From contig CAJTQO010000037.1 of NCBI GenBank assembly GCA_910578405.1, positions 1 to 33,763 on the forward strand: DNA of 33,763 nt. Reading direction: 5' to 3'. The position numbers were made by a program, and so were the translations under genes. How positions within the stretch are numbered: the first letter of the stretch is position 1; every line of letters starts with the position of its first letter. Below, piece by piece: positions 7,330 through 15,972 of this stretch. The notes under the pieces are model-generated. The model did no database searches. It saw only the letters and a list, made by a program, of their open reading frames with translations, and had not been told where the DNA came from. Source of the stretch: an uncultured Lachnospiraceae bacterium (lineage in GTDB: Bacteria > Bacillota > Clostridia > Lachnospirales > Lachnospiraceae).

Positions 7330-8526
7330 ATGAAAAAGCAGCTAACAGGTGGGGAAATAACTTTTGACAGTGTATTGCCGGAATATGGAAAAAAGAAATT
7401 GCTGATGTATGCGGATTCTTTCCGTGACCTGGCCCATACATTTACGGATTCCAGGAAACAGGAAACGGCGGAAGTAAAGGCAGAGGACAGGCAGGAATAT
7501 TTATGGAAGAGAAGGCTGTTGGAAAACCGCGACCTGATGGCAGAGCATTTAAATGAGATGGCCCAAATTATGACTAAGGTGGCAGAGGAGTCTTATCGGT
7601 TTATACATTTGGGGGAACGGAAAGTAAAGCAATTGAGCCATATAATGAAAGAAGCCGGCATCCTTTTAAAGGATATCTGCCTGATGGAAAAAGAGGATGG
7701 GCACAAAGAAATGAATCTGGTGATGCGTGCCGGGAAAGGGACGGGGCTGGAAGTGGAGGAGGTAGGCAACCTGCTTTCTGTTTTTTTGAATCTGCGGTTT
7801 ATGCCGGTAAGGACAAGCCCGGTTTTTATCAGTAAAGAATGGAGCTGTTACCAGTATGTGGAAGAGCCTAAATTCCATGTGCTGACTGGTGTGGCGAAAG
7901 CGGTAAAGGAAACAGAGGCGGTTTCCGGGGACAACTATTCTTTTATGGAAATGAAGGAAGGGGGACTGACGGCAGTTTTATCCGATGGGATGGGATCTGG
8001 GGAAAAAGCATGTAAGGACAGCGAATTTGTTATAGAATTTATGGAAAAGTTTCTGGAGGTAGGCTTTTCAAAAGAAACGGCAGTGCAAATGATTAACGGC
8101 TCTTTGATTGCAGGCGGGGAATCGCAAAATATGTCTACGCTGGATATATGTCAGGTGGATTTGTATACCGGGGTTTGTGAATTTATGAAAATCGGTTCGG
8201 CTCCTTCTTACATAAAGCGTGAAAATTTAATTGAGCAAATATCGGCGCGGAATTTGCCGCTGGGGGTATTTTATGAAATGGATATGGAAGTGACAAGGCG
8301 CAGGCTGGTGGATGGGGATTACATTATTATGTTGTCGGACGGGATTCTGGATGCACTGTCCCAGGGGATTGGGGAAGATATGCTGCCGGAGATGCTGGGA
8401 AGGGTTTCCTTGAAAAATCCTTCGGAGATTGCCAATTATATATTGAATTTTAGTTTGAACCAAAGCAGAGGGAAGGTGCGGGATGATATGACAGTGTTGG
8501 TTACGGGGATATGGGAGAATCTGTAG
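7330..8526 (+). CDS. spoIIE: SpoIIE-type PP2C phosphatase without membrane domain
   Basis: A protein phosphatase of the SpoIIE family, which dephosphorylates SpoIIAA to release sigma-F in the forespore. The PP2C aspartates are present: LSDGMGSG (D219), MSTLD, LSDGILD (D337) and VRDDMTVL (D385). The N-terminal third (about residues 10-90) resembles the helical cytoplasmic region that precedes the phosphatase domain in full SpoIIE. The usual ten transmembrane helices are absent: the product is 398 residues, against roughly 800 in Bacillus and Clostridium. The upstream 160 bases are a terminator and promoter, so this is not a frameshift. ATG 7330 follows AAGGAG by 11 bases; GTG 7300 is an alternative. 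Identity is supported by position and by the Spo0A-type promoter. Confidence 0.85.
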   Translation: MKKQLTGGEITFDSVLPEYGKKKLLMYADSFRDLAHTFTDSRKQETAEVKAEDRQEYLWKRRLLENRDLMAEHLNEMAQIMTKVAEESYRFIHLGERKVKQLSHIMKEAGILLKDICLMEKEDGHKEMNLVMRAGKGTGLEVEEVGNLLSVFLNLRFMPVRTSPVFISKEWSCYQYVEEPKFHVLTGVAKAVKETEAVSGDNYSFMEMKEGGLTAVLSDGMGSGEKACKDSEFVIEFMEKFLEVGFSKETAVQMINGSLIAGGESQNMSTLDICQVDLYTGVCEFMKIGSAPSYIKRENLIEQISARNLPLGVFYEMDMEVTRRRLVDGDYIIMLSDGILDALSQGIGEDMLPEMLGRVSLKNPSEIANYILNFSLNQSRGKVRDDMTVLVTGIWENL

Positions 8527-8527
8527 T

Positions 8528-8549
8528 GCGGTGGGGAACCGCCGTTTTT
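8528..8549 (+). terminator. Short terminator-like hairpin after spoIIE
   Basis: GCGGT (8528-8532) pairs with ACCGC (8538-8542) around a 5-base loop and is followed by CG and five T residues. The stem is short, so termination may be partial. Confidence 0.5.
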
Positions 8550-8565
8550 CAGGGTGGAATCTTGT

Positions 8566-8594
8566 TTGACTTTTTGAGGGGAATTGGATAATAT
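8566..8594 (+). promoter_or_regulatory. Sigma-A promoter for tilS-hpt-ftsH
   Basis: TTGACT at 8566-8571 is followed after 17 bases by TAATAT (8589-8594), which overlaps GATAAT at 8587-8592. It lies directly before the tilS ribosome binding site region. Confidence 0.6.
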
Positions 8595-8623
8595 GGGAAG
8601 GAGGGGATTGGCAGCATGTTTTT

Positions 8624-10132
8624 GTGATAGATGAAGGTGCGGAATGGATAGAGGAAATGGGACAGGAAATAATTCGGAAGGTAAGGGGATATGTGGAGAA
8701 ATACCGGATGGTTTTGCCTGGGGACACGGTAGTGGCAGGGGTGTCGGGCGGGGCTGATTCGGTATGTTTGTTGCTGTTGTTAAAAGAATTGGCGGAGGAG
8801 ATGCGGCTCCGCCTTGTTGGCGTTCATGTAAACCATGGGATACGGGGAGCGGAGGCAGAGAGGGATGCGGCTTTTGTTAAAGAGTTATGCGCAAGGTTTG
8901 AAGTTCCTTATGTATTGGTGGAGAAGGATGTGAAAGCATATGCCAAGAGAGCGCGTCTGTCGGAAGAAGAAGCGGGACGGGAAGTAAGGTATCGGGCTTT
9001 TGAGAGGGTATTAGAAGAGCATATGGGGGGGATGGAAGGGAAGGGGAAGATAGCGGTGGCGCATAATGCCAATGACCAGGCGGAGACGGTATTGTTCCAT
9101 TTGTTGCGGGGAGCCGGATTGGCGGGGCTTTCGGGTATCCGTCCGGTAAGGGGGCGTGTAATCCGGCCTGTCTTATGTCTGAAACGGGAGGAAATCGAAG
9201 CGTATTTAAGGGAAAGGGAGGTATCTTTTTGTATAGATAGGACAAATATGGAGGATACTTATACAAGAAACCGGATACGGAACCATATTTTCCCATATGT
9301 GGAAAAAGAAGTGTGCCACGGGGCTGTGGGACATATATGTGAAGCGGCGGAGCTTGTGGCAGAAGCGGAGGAGTATATCCGGCGTCAAGCGCAAGAAGCT
9401 TATTTGCGTTGTCTGATGGATGGGAAAAAAGAAGGAGTAGTGGAATTTGATGTGGGCGGTTTGCTGGCGGAGGCTCCTTTTTTGCGCAGACAGGCGTTGC
9501 TGCTTGGGCTTGGACAGGTAACGGATGGGCGCAAGGATATTTCGGCCTGTCATATGAAGGAGATGGAGGCGCTTTTGGGCAAGGAAGGCAGTAAACAGCT
9601 TTCCCTGCCATATGGGGTGGTAGTGCGCAAAGAGCCTTTGAAAGGGTTGCAGCGGCTGACCATAAGAAAAGAGGAAAAGGAACGGTTGGAGGAAGGGAAG
9701 CCAGACCCAATTGGGATACTGATTCCGGGGGAGGCAGAGGTTCCGGGGGTTGGTAAAGTTGCGTTTACTTTATTAGAAAGCGATAGGATGCCTGCAGGAA
9801 GCGGGCTGGAAGGCTTTTTTTCCGGAAATTCACAATTTATTCCACAAAAGTCATATACGAAATGGTTTGACTATGATAGAATAACTAAGTCTTTAGTATT
9901 TCGCATCAGGGAAAAAGGGGATTATTTTACGGTTCATGGGAATCGGTCAAGGAAGAAATTGAAAGATTATATGATTGACGAAAAGATTCCGAGAGAACAA
10001 AGAGATAAAATTTATATTTTGGCGGAAGGGAACCATGTGTTATGGGTGCCGGGATACCGTATCAGTGAGTATTATAAAGTAACGAGGGAGACAAAACATA
10101 TTTTGCAGGTACAGTTAGGAGGAGGACTTTAA
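8624..10132 (+). CDS. tilS: tRNA(Ile)-lysidine synthase TilS
   Basis: TilS uses ATP to attach lysine to cytidine 34 of the CAU-anticodon tRNA-Ile, an essential modification for reading AUA. The PP-loop VAGVSGGADSVCLLLLL is in the N-terminal domain, followed by VNHGIRGAEAERD and AHNANDQAET motifs and the C-terminal TilS domain (LKDYMIDEKIPREQRD). The start is uncertain. GTG 8624 and ATG 8657 are in frame, but the only strong ribosome binding site (GGAAGGAGGGG, 8596-8606) is placed for ATG 8616, which is in another frame and stops after three codons. Length (about 490-502 residues) is normal. The hpt start follows its stop codon directly. Confidence 0.93.
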   Translation: MIDEGAEWIEEMGQEIIRKVRGYVEKYRMVLPGDTVVAGVSGGADSVCLLLLLKELAEEMRLRLVGVHVNHGIRGAEAERDAAFVKELCARFEVPYVLVEKDVKAYAKRARLSEEEAGREVRYRAFERVLEEHMGGMEGKGKIAVAHNANDQAETVLFHLLRGAGLAGLSGIRPVRGRVIRPVLCLKREEIEAYLREREVSFCIDRTNMEDTYTRNRIRNHIFPYVEKEVCHGAVGHICEAAELVAEAEEYIRRQAQEAYLRCLMDGKKEGVVEFDVGGLLAEAPFLRRQALLLGLGQVTDGRKDISACHMKEMEALLGKEGSKQLSLPYGVVVRKEPLKGLQRLTIRKEEKERLEEGKPDPIGILIPGEAEVPGVGKVAFTLLESDRMPAGSGLEGFFSGNSQFIPQKSYTKWFDYDRITKSLVFRIREKGDYFTVHGNRSRKKLKDYMIDEKIPREQRDKIYILAEGNHVLWVPGYRISEYYKVTRETKHILQVQLGGGL

Positions 10133-10657
10133 ATGGCGGAGCATATCAAAGTATTGTTGTCTGAAAAGGAAGTGGATGAAAGGATTCAGGAAATCGGCAG
10201 GCAGATTAGCGAGGATTACGAGGGAAAGAAGGTACATCTTGTGTGTGTGCTAAAAGGCGGCAGTTTCTTTATGTGTGAATTGGCAAAGCGGATTACCGTG
10301 CCGGTATCTTTGGATTTTATGTCGGTATCCAGTTATGGAAGCGAGACAAAATCCAGCGGGGTAGTGCGGATTGTAAAAGATTTGGATGAGCCTTTGAAAG
10401 GCAAGGATGTGATTGTAGTGGAAGATATCGTGGATTCCGGAAGGACGCTGAGTTATTTACTGGATATGCTAAAAGACAGAGGGCCGGAGAGCCTGCGGTT
10501 ATGTACGCTTTTGGATAAGCCCGAACGGAGGGTGGTGGATGTCCATGTGGATTATACCGGATTTCAAATCCCGGATGAGTTTGTAGTGGGCTATGGCCTG
10601 GATTATGACCAGAAATACCGGAATCTGCCTTATATCGGCGTAGTGGAATTTGATTGA
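10133..10657 (+). CDS. hpt: Hypoxanthine phosphoribosyltransferase
   Basis: A 174-residue purine salvage enzyme that converts hypoxanthine or guanine plus PRPP to IMP or GMP in the cytoplasm. The PRPP-binding loop VIVVEDIVDSGRTLSYLL (acidic pair E97-D98) and the substrate-side motif YRNLPYIGVVEF at the C-terminus are clear. The ATG directly follows the tilS stop codon and uses GGAGGAGG located inside the tilS end, indicating translational coupling. Two consecutive stop codons (TGA TGA) end the gene. The tilS-hpt-ftsH order is conserved across Firmicutes. Confidence 0.96.
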   Translation: MAEHIKVLLSEKEVDERIQEIGRQISEDYEGKKVHLVCVLKGGSFFMCELAKRITVPVSLDFMSVSSYGSETKSSGVVRIVKDLDEPLKGKDVIVVEDIVDSGRTLSYLLDMLKDRGPESLRLCTLLDKPERRVVDVHVDYTGFQIPDEFVVGYGLDYDQKYRNLPYIGVVEFD

Positions 10658-10673
10658 TGAGGTGAAAGAAAAA

Positions 10674-12524
10674 TTGAATAATAATAAAAAGAATTTTAAT
10701 GCATATTTTTTTGTGATTCTTGGATTGATGTTCCTTGCTGCATGGATGTTCCGTGGGTTATCCGGCCAGGAAACGGATTATACAAAAGGGGAACTGACAG
10801 AGAATCTGGAAAAGGGCGAGGTGATAGAGGCGGTTATCCAGCCGAATAAAGAAACGCCCACCGGTGTGGCCAGGATTTTCTTAAAAAGCGGGGAAGAGCG
10901 CACTCTTTACGTTACGGATATCCAGGGGTTGGAAGAAGAATTGCGTTCTTTTGGATTAGATCCCCAGGTTAGGGATATTCCAAGGGAGAACTGGTTTATG
11001 ACGAGTATTTTCCCTATTTTGCTTGTGCTGGTGGTGGGCGTTTTTTTCTTTGTAATGATGAATGCGCAAAATTCCGGCGGGGGCGGGGGCAGCGCCAAAA
11101 TGATGAATTTTGGCAAAAGCCGCGCCAGGTTGACTTTGGACAATAAAGTGACTTTGAAGGATGTGGCTGGGCTGCAGGAGGAAAAGGAAGAGCTGGAGGA
11201 AATTATCAATTTCCTGAAAGAGCCTGGCAAATTCACAAAGGTCGGGGCCAGGATACCAAAGGGCGTTTTGCTGGAAGGAGCGCCTGGCACCGGTAAAACG
11301 CTGTTGGCCAAGGCGATTGCCGGGGAAGCCAGCGTTCCGTTTTTTAGCATTTCCGGTTCGGATTTTGTGGAGATGTTTGTAGGCGTGGGCGCATCCAGGG
11401 TGCGTGACCTGTTTTCGGACGCCAAGAAGCATTCCCCGTGTATTGTGTTTATTGATGAAATTGACGCGGTGGCCAGACGGCGCGGAACCGGGATGGGCGG
11501 CGGCCATGATGAAAGAGAGCAGACGCTGAATCAGCTATTGGTGGAAATGGATGGATTTGGCGTAAATGAAGGGATTATAGTCCTGGCGGCGACTAACCGT
11601 GTGGATATTCTGGATCCGGCTATCCTGCGTCCCGGGCGGTTTGACAGGAAGATTACCGTCAGCGCGCCGGATGTGAAGGGCAGGCGGGAGATTCTTGGGG
11701 TGCATTCCCAAAATAAACCTCTTGCAGAGGATGTGAACCTGGAACAGATTGCCCAGACAACGGCAGGGTTCACCGGGGCGGATTTGGAAAATCTTATGAA
11801 TGAAGCGGCCATTCATGCAGCTATGGATAACAGGGCTTTTGTAAAGCAGGAAGATATTAAGAAATCGTTTATAAAAGTGGGTATTGGTACAGAGAAGAAG
11901 AGCCGTATTATTTCCGAGAAAGAAAAAAGGATTACAGCGTATCATGAGGCGGGCCATGCCATCCTTTTTCATGTGCTGCCGGATGTGGGGCCGGTTTATA
12001 CGGTGTCCATTATTCCTACCGGGCTGGGCGCGGCAGGCTATACCATGCCTTTGCCGGAAAAGGATGAGATGTTCCTTACAAAGGGCAAAATGTTGCAGGA
12101 AATAATGGTATCCCTGGGCGGGCGTATTGCGGAGGAAATTATTTTTGACGACATTACGACAGGAGCTTCCAGCGATATTAAAAAAGCAACGAAAACGGCC
12201 CGCCGGATGGTGACAAGATACGGAATGTCAGACCATATCGGGGTGATTAATTATGATGATGATGATGATGAGGTCTTTATCGGACGCGATCTTGCTCATG
12301 CCAAGAGCCACAGTGAGTTAATCGCAGGGGAAATTGATCAGGAAGTCAGGGAGATTATCGGGGACTGTTACGGAAGGGCGAAAGCGATTATTGCGGAACA
12401 TGAAGAAATTCTTCACAGATGCGCCCAAATGCTCCTGGAAAAAGAAAAGATTACAAGGGATGAATTTGAAAGTTTGTTCGATAAAAAACAAGCAGGGCAG
12501 GAAGTATCTTTGGAAAAAATATAG
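10674..12524 (+). CDS. ftsH: ATP-dependent zinc metalloprotease FtsH
   Basis: A membrane-bound AAA+ protease that degrades misfolded and regulatory membrane and cytosolic proteins. N-terminal and second transmembrane helices flank a short external domain (first at about residues 10-26; second with FPILLVLVVGVFFFVMM near 112-128). Walker A GAPGTGKT is at 202-209, Walker B is CIVFIDEIDAV, the second region of homology is AATNRVDILDPAILRPGRFD, and the zinc motif HEAGH is at 424-428. No ATG start exists. I prefer TTG 10674, eight bases after GAGGTGA; GTG 10662 and TTG 10650 are possible. A run of five aspartates near the C-terminus is unusual but harmless. Length of about 616-624 residues is normal. 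Confidence 0.95.
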   Translation: MNNNKKNFNAYFFVILGLMFLAAWMFRGLSGQETDYTKGELTENLEKGEVIEAVIQPNKETPTGVARIFLKSGEERTLYVTDIQGLEEELRSFGLDPQVRDIPRENWFMTSIFPILLVLVVGVFFFVMMNAQNSGGGGGSAKMMNFGKSRARLTLDNKVTLKDVAGLQEEKEELEEIINFLKEPGKFTKVGARIPKGVLLEGAPGTGKTLLAKAIAGEASVPFFSISGSDFVEMFVGVGASRVRDLFSDAKKHSPCIVFIDEIDAVARRRGTGMGGGHDEREQTLNQLLVEMDGFGVNEGIIVLAATNRVDILDPAILRPGRFDRKITVSAPDVKGRREILGVHSQNKPLAEDVNLEQIAQTTAGFTGADLENLMNEAAIHAAMDNRAFVKQEDIKKSFIKVGIGTEKKSRIISEKEKRITAYHEAGHAILFHVLPDVGPVYTVSIIPTGLGAAGYTMPLPEKDEMFLTKGKMLQEIMVSLGGRIAEEIIFDDITTGASSDIKKATKTARRMVTRYGMSDHIGVINYDDDDDEVFIGRDLAHAKSHSELIAGEIDQEVREIIGDCYGRAKAIIAEHEEILHRCAQMLLEKEKITRDEFESLFDKKQAGQEVSLEKI

Positions 12525-12584
12525 TTTTATGCAATATGCATAAAAAGTAAAGTGCAAATTTGTAATATTTGTGAATCGTTGGTA

Positions 12585-12715
12585 TTTACGCCGGATGCAG
12601 GGTATGCTATTATACTACTTGTAACCCCCCAATACATTATATAGTTTTTTGCTATACCCCATAAGAAAGAAATACCTTCTCTAAAAAAGACAGCGGTTTT
12701 TTAGCTGTCTTTTTT
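12585..12715 (+). ncRNA. Possible small RNA between ftsH and the GH13 gene
   Basis: TTTACG (12585-12590), a 17-base spacer and TATTAT (12608-12613) preceded by TGC form an extended -10 promoter pattern. About 70 bases downstream lies a perfect 12-bp terminator hairpin. The roughly 95-base transcript this predicts contains no convincing reading frame. It could be a small RNA or simply a decayed promoter next to the ftsH terminator. Confidence 0.3.
12683..12715 (+). terminator. Strong intrinsic terminator downstream of ftsH
   Basis: AAAAAAGACAGC (12683-12694) is the exact complement of GCTGTCTTTTTT (12704-12715), with a 9-base loop. The A and T runs on both sides could make it work in both directions. 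Confidence 0.88.
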
Positions 12716-12802
12716 ACTTTGCGGGAAAGTCCGTTGGAAGAGGGAGATAAAACAAGGAAAAAACTGCGCATTCAGGCGCATCCATTACCGCCGATAAATA
12801 GC

Positions 12803-12831
12803 TTGAATATCTGTAGGCCATAGTATAAAAT
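12803..12831 (+). promoter_or_regulatory. Candidate sigma-A promoter of the GH13 gene
   Basis: TTGAAT (12803-12808) and TAAAAT (12826-12831) are 17 bases apart, 30 bases before the start at 12861. Nothing like a catabolite-repression operator is obvious around it. Confidence 0.45.
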
Positions 12832-12860
12832 GGTACTAGAAAATATAGGGAGACAAATGC

Positions 12861-14993
12861 ATGGAAGCAAACAGATTTCTTGAAATGGAGCAGGAACGCC
12901 AGCATTATATTACGGCAATGCGTCCGCTTTTTGACAAAAGGGCTTTATTCAGTGACCTGACAGGGGATTATGTAATTCCGCCGGAACCAAGCGTATATGG
13001 GATGATAACCGTGAAATTCCGGACAAAGAAAGATAATGTAGACAGGGTGTACTTTGTCTGTGACAATGAAAAACATATGATGTTAAAGACAGAATCGGAT
13101 GAGTTGTTCGATTACTATTCCCATTCCGTCCAGTTGGAGAATCGGGAAATCAGTTATTATTTTGAAATACAGTCAGGGAAAATTGTATGTTATTACAATC
13201 GGTATGGCGTAAGGCAGGAAGTGGACCAGCATTATAATTTCCGCCTGATTCCCGGCTATCGGACGCCTGAATGGGCAAAGGGAGCGGTGATGTACCAGAT
13301 ATACGTAGACCGTTTTTGCAATGGGGATCCTTCCAATGATGTGTTGACGGATGAATACAGGTATATTGGAGCTAATACGGTAAAAGTGGAAGATTGGGGA
13401 AAGTATCCGGCAGCTATGGGCGTGCGCGAGTTTTATGGGGGGGATTTGCAAGGCGTTATGGATAAGATGGATTACCTGCAGGATTTGGGGATTGACGTTA
13501 TTTACTTTAATCCTTTGTTTGTTTCGCCTTCTAACCATAAATATGACATACAGGATTATGATTACATCGACCCTCATATTGGAAAGATTGTGACGGAAAA
13601 GGGGGATTTGCTGCAGCACGGGCAGGTAGAGAACCGGTTTGCAGGAAAATATATCAACCGAGTAACCAATAAGGCGAACCTGGAGGCCAGCAATGAGCTG
13701 TTTGCCCAGGTAGTGGCGGAAGCCCACAGGCGGGGGATGAAAGTGATTCTGGACGGTGTGTTCAATCATTGCGGGTCTTTTAACAAATGGATGGACAGGG
13801 AAAGGATTTATGAAAACGAAGAAGGGTATGAAAAAGGCGCATATGTGGAGAGGGAAAGCCCATACCATAGTTATTTTGCATTCCATAACGAAGGCGCGTG
13901 GCCTTATAACGGGTCATACGATGGATGGTGGGGGCATGATACGCTGCCGAAATTAAACTACGAGGCTTCCAGGGACTTGTTTGAATATGTTATGCATATT
14001 GCAAGAAAGTGGGTTTCGCCGCCATATAATGCAGACGGATGGAGGCTGGATGTGGCAGCGGATTTGGGCCACTCGCCGGAATACAATCATTATTTCTGGA
14101 AAGAGTTCTATAAGTCGGTAAAACAGGCGAATCCCAATGCAGTGGTGCTGGCGGAGCATTATGGCAATCCCAGGGATTGGCTGCATGGGGATCAGTGGGA
14201 TTCCATAATGAATTATGACGCTTTTATGGAACCGGTCACATGGTTTCTGACAGGGATGCAAAAACACAGTGACGATTTCCGGAGGGATATGTTAGGAAAC
14301 GCAGAGAGTTTTTGGGGGGCAATGGCCTATAATATGGCGAATATGACAATGCCTTCTTTATATATGGCGATGAATGAGCTGTCCAACCATGACCATTCCC
14401 GTTTCCTGACGCGGACGAACCATGTGGTGGGTAGGACGAATACAGTAGGCCCGCAGATGGCGGACTGTAACGTAAACAAAGCAGTGATGCGGGAAGCCGT
14501 CCTCATTCAGATGACATGGCCCGGCGCCCCAACGATTTATTATGGGGATGAGGCCGGGGTAACGGGATTTACGGATCCTGACAACAGGAGGACTTATCCA
14601 TGGGGACATGAAGACTGTCAGTTGATAGAGTTCCATAGGAAAATGATTGCCGTCCATAAGGAGAACAGGGAATTTTTGACCGGTTCTTTAAAACACATGG
14701 AAGCGGACTATAATATAATAGGATATGGGCGGTTTAACCGTCAGGAGCAGTCATTGGTATTAATCAATAACAATGATTATGAAATAACAAAGGAGATATC
14801 CGTATGGCGTCTTGGCACGCCGAAAGAGGGTTCTATGAAGCAGCTTATCTTAACTACTGCAGATGGTTTTACAACGGAAGGGAAGGAATATCCAATCGTA
14901 AAAGGGAAAGTCCGGATTGTTTTGCCTCCGACTTCCGGAATTGTATTGAAGCATTACAAAAAGCATGGGAAAAACTTTTTACAATTCAGGTAA
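12861..14993 (+). CDS. GH13 family alpha-glucan hydrolase (neopullulanase / cyclomaltodextrinase type)
   Basis: A 710-residue alpha-amylase-superfamily enzyme without signal peptide, so it probably acts on imported maltodextrins in the cytoplasm. An N-terminal beta domain (about residues 1-130) precedes the barrel. The four conserved GH13 regions are present: DGVFNHCG; GWRLDVAADLGH with nucleophile D397; LAEHYG with acid/base E432; and LSNHDHSR with D511. The N-terminal domain and the MYQIYVDRFCNGDPSND segment match the neopullulanase, maltogenic amylase and cyclomaltodextrinase group rather than secreted amylases. Exact substrate preference cannot be read. The start is supported by TAGGGAGA eight bases upstream. 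The gene appears to be transcribed alone or with the following YitT gene, 42 bases away. Confidence 0.88.
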   Translation: MEANRFLEMEQERQHYITAMRPLFDKRALFSDLTGDYVIPPEPSVYGMITVKFRTKKDNVDRVYFVCDNEKHMMLKTESDELFDYYSHSVQLENREISYYFEIQSGKIVCYYNRYGVRQEVDQHYNFRLIPGYRTPEWAKGAVMYQIYVDRFCNGDPSNDVLTDEYRYIGANTVKVEDWGKYPAAMGVREFYGGDLQGVMDKMDYLQDLGIDVIYFNPLFVSPSNHKYDIQDYDYIDPHIGKIVTEKGDLLQHGQVENRFAGKYINRVTNKANLEASNELFAQVVAEAHRRGMKVILDGVFNHCGSFNKWMDRERIYENEEGYEKGAYVERESPYHSYFAFHNEGAWPYNGSYDGWWGHDTLPKLNYEASRDLFEYVMHIARKWVSPPYNADGWRLDVAADLGHSPEYNHYFWKEFYKSVKQANPNAVVLAEHYGNPRDWLHGDQWDSIMNYDAFMEPVTWFLTGMQKHSDDFRRDMLGNAESFWGAMAYNMANMTMPSLYMAMNELSNHDHSRFLTRTNHVVGRTNTVGPQMADCNVNKAVMREAVLIQMTWPGAPTIYYGDEAGVTGFTDPDNRRTYPWGHEDCQLIEFHRKMIAVHKENREFLTGSLKHMEADYNIIGYGRFNRQEQSLVLINNNDYEITKEISVWRLGTPKEGSMKQLILTTADGFTTEGKEYPIVKGKVRIVLPPTSGIVLKHYKKHGKNFLQFR

Positions 14994-15035
14994 TGGAATA
15001 CAGGCAGCGGCAAGGTGTATGGGAGAGGGACAAAG

Positions 15036-15896
15036 ATGAAGTTCAGTTGGAAACAAGATGCAAAAAGAGTGGTGGTTATATGTGTTGCAGCAGTGCTTAT
15101 GGCAGTAAACATTAAATCCTTTGTAAGGACAGGAGGATTGTATCCGGGAGGCGTCACAGGAATTTCCATATTGCTTCAGGCAATATTTGAAAGGTTTCTT
15201 GGAGTTGAGGTTCCCTTTTCGGTAATCAACCTGTTATTGAATGCTGGCCCGGTGTATATCGGATTCCGTTTTATTGGTAAGAAGTTTACCTTACTGTCCT
15301 GCCTGATGATTGTGATAAACAGTTTTCTTACCGATATTATTCCGGCGCAGATTATTACGTATGACATTTTGCTGATTAGTATTTTTGGAGGAATTATTAA
15401 TGGGCTTGCCATCAGTATGTGCCTGATGGTAAGCGCAACGTCGGGCGGTACGGATTTTATTTCCATCTACCTTTCTGAAAAGAAGGGTGTGGATGCCTGG
15501 AATATGATTTTAGGAGTGAATATTGTTATATTGTGCATTGCAGGACTTCTCTTTGGCTGGGACAAAGCTTTGTATTCGATTATTTTCCAATATGCTTCCA
15601 CTCAGATTCTGCACATATTGTATAAGAGATACCAAAAGCAGACGTTCTTTATTGTAACGAATAAACCGAAGGAAATATGTGATGTGATTTATGCCGTAAG
15701 CAACCATGGGGCCACCATCCTGGAAGGGAAAGGGTCTTATGGGCATTGTGAGCGGAATGTGGTGTATTCGGTGGTTTCGAGGGACGAAGTGAAGAAAGTG
15801 GTGCGTGCGGTCCGGAGTGTGGATGAAAATGCATTTGTAAACCAGATGAAGACCGATGAATTGTCAGGGTATTTTTATCAAAAGCCTACGGATTAA
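15036..15896 (+). CDS. YitT-family membrane protein (DUF161 + DUF2179)
   Basis: The start is ATG 15036, six bases after GGGAGAGGG (15021-15029); the frame opens at GTG 15015. The 286-residue protein has five or six transmembrane helices in the first 190 residues, including the family motif RTGGLYPGGVTGISILLQ and a SATSGGTDF loop. A soluble C-terminal DUF2179 domain (TNKPKEICDVIYAVSNHGAT, then VVSRDEVKKVVRAV) follows. The family is widespread in Firmicutes and its transport or signalling role is unsettled. A strong terminator closes the unit. Confidence 0.88.
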   Translation: MKFSWKQDAKRVVVICVAAVLMAVNIKSFVRTGGLYPGGVTGISILLQAIFERFLGVEVPFSVINLLLNAGPVYIGFRFIGKKFTLLSCLMIVINSFLTDIIPAQIITYDILLISIFGGIINGLAISMCLMVSATSGGTDFISIYLSEKKGVDAWNMILGVNIVILCIAGLLFGWDKALYSIIFQYASTQILHILYKRYQKQTFFIVTNKPKEICDVIYAVSNHGATILEGKGSYGHCERNVVYSVVSRDEVKKVVRAVRSVDENAFVNQMKTDELSGYFYQKPTD

Positions 15897-15917
15897 ATTA
15901 TATATGCATTGTATTTC

Positions 15918-15972
15918 CGTCCAAATTCAAGAGACGCAATAGCTGCGTTTTTTGAATTTGGACGTATTTTTT
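15918..15972 (+). terminator. Long two-part terminator hairpin after the YitT gene
   Basis: CGTCCAAATTCAA (15918-15930) pairs perfectly over 13 bp with 15952-15964. Inside, ACGCA and TGCGT form a second stem separated by a 3x3 internal loop. A T run follows at 15965-15972. Confidence 0.9.

Noticed and set aside
8877..9710. 277-codon proline-rich minus-strand frame
   Set aside because: It lies wholly within tilS on the opposite strand, is low complexity and shows no family features.
13173..13886. 237-codon minus-strand frame inside the GH13 gene
   Set aside because: It is a shadow of a well-supported gene with all catalytic motifs; no start signal or recognisable domain.
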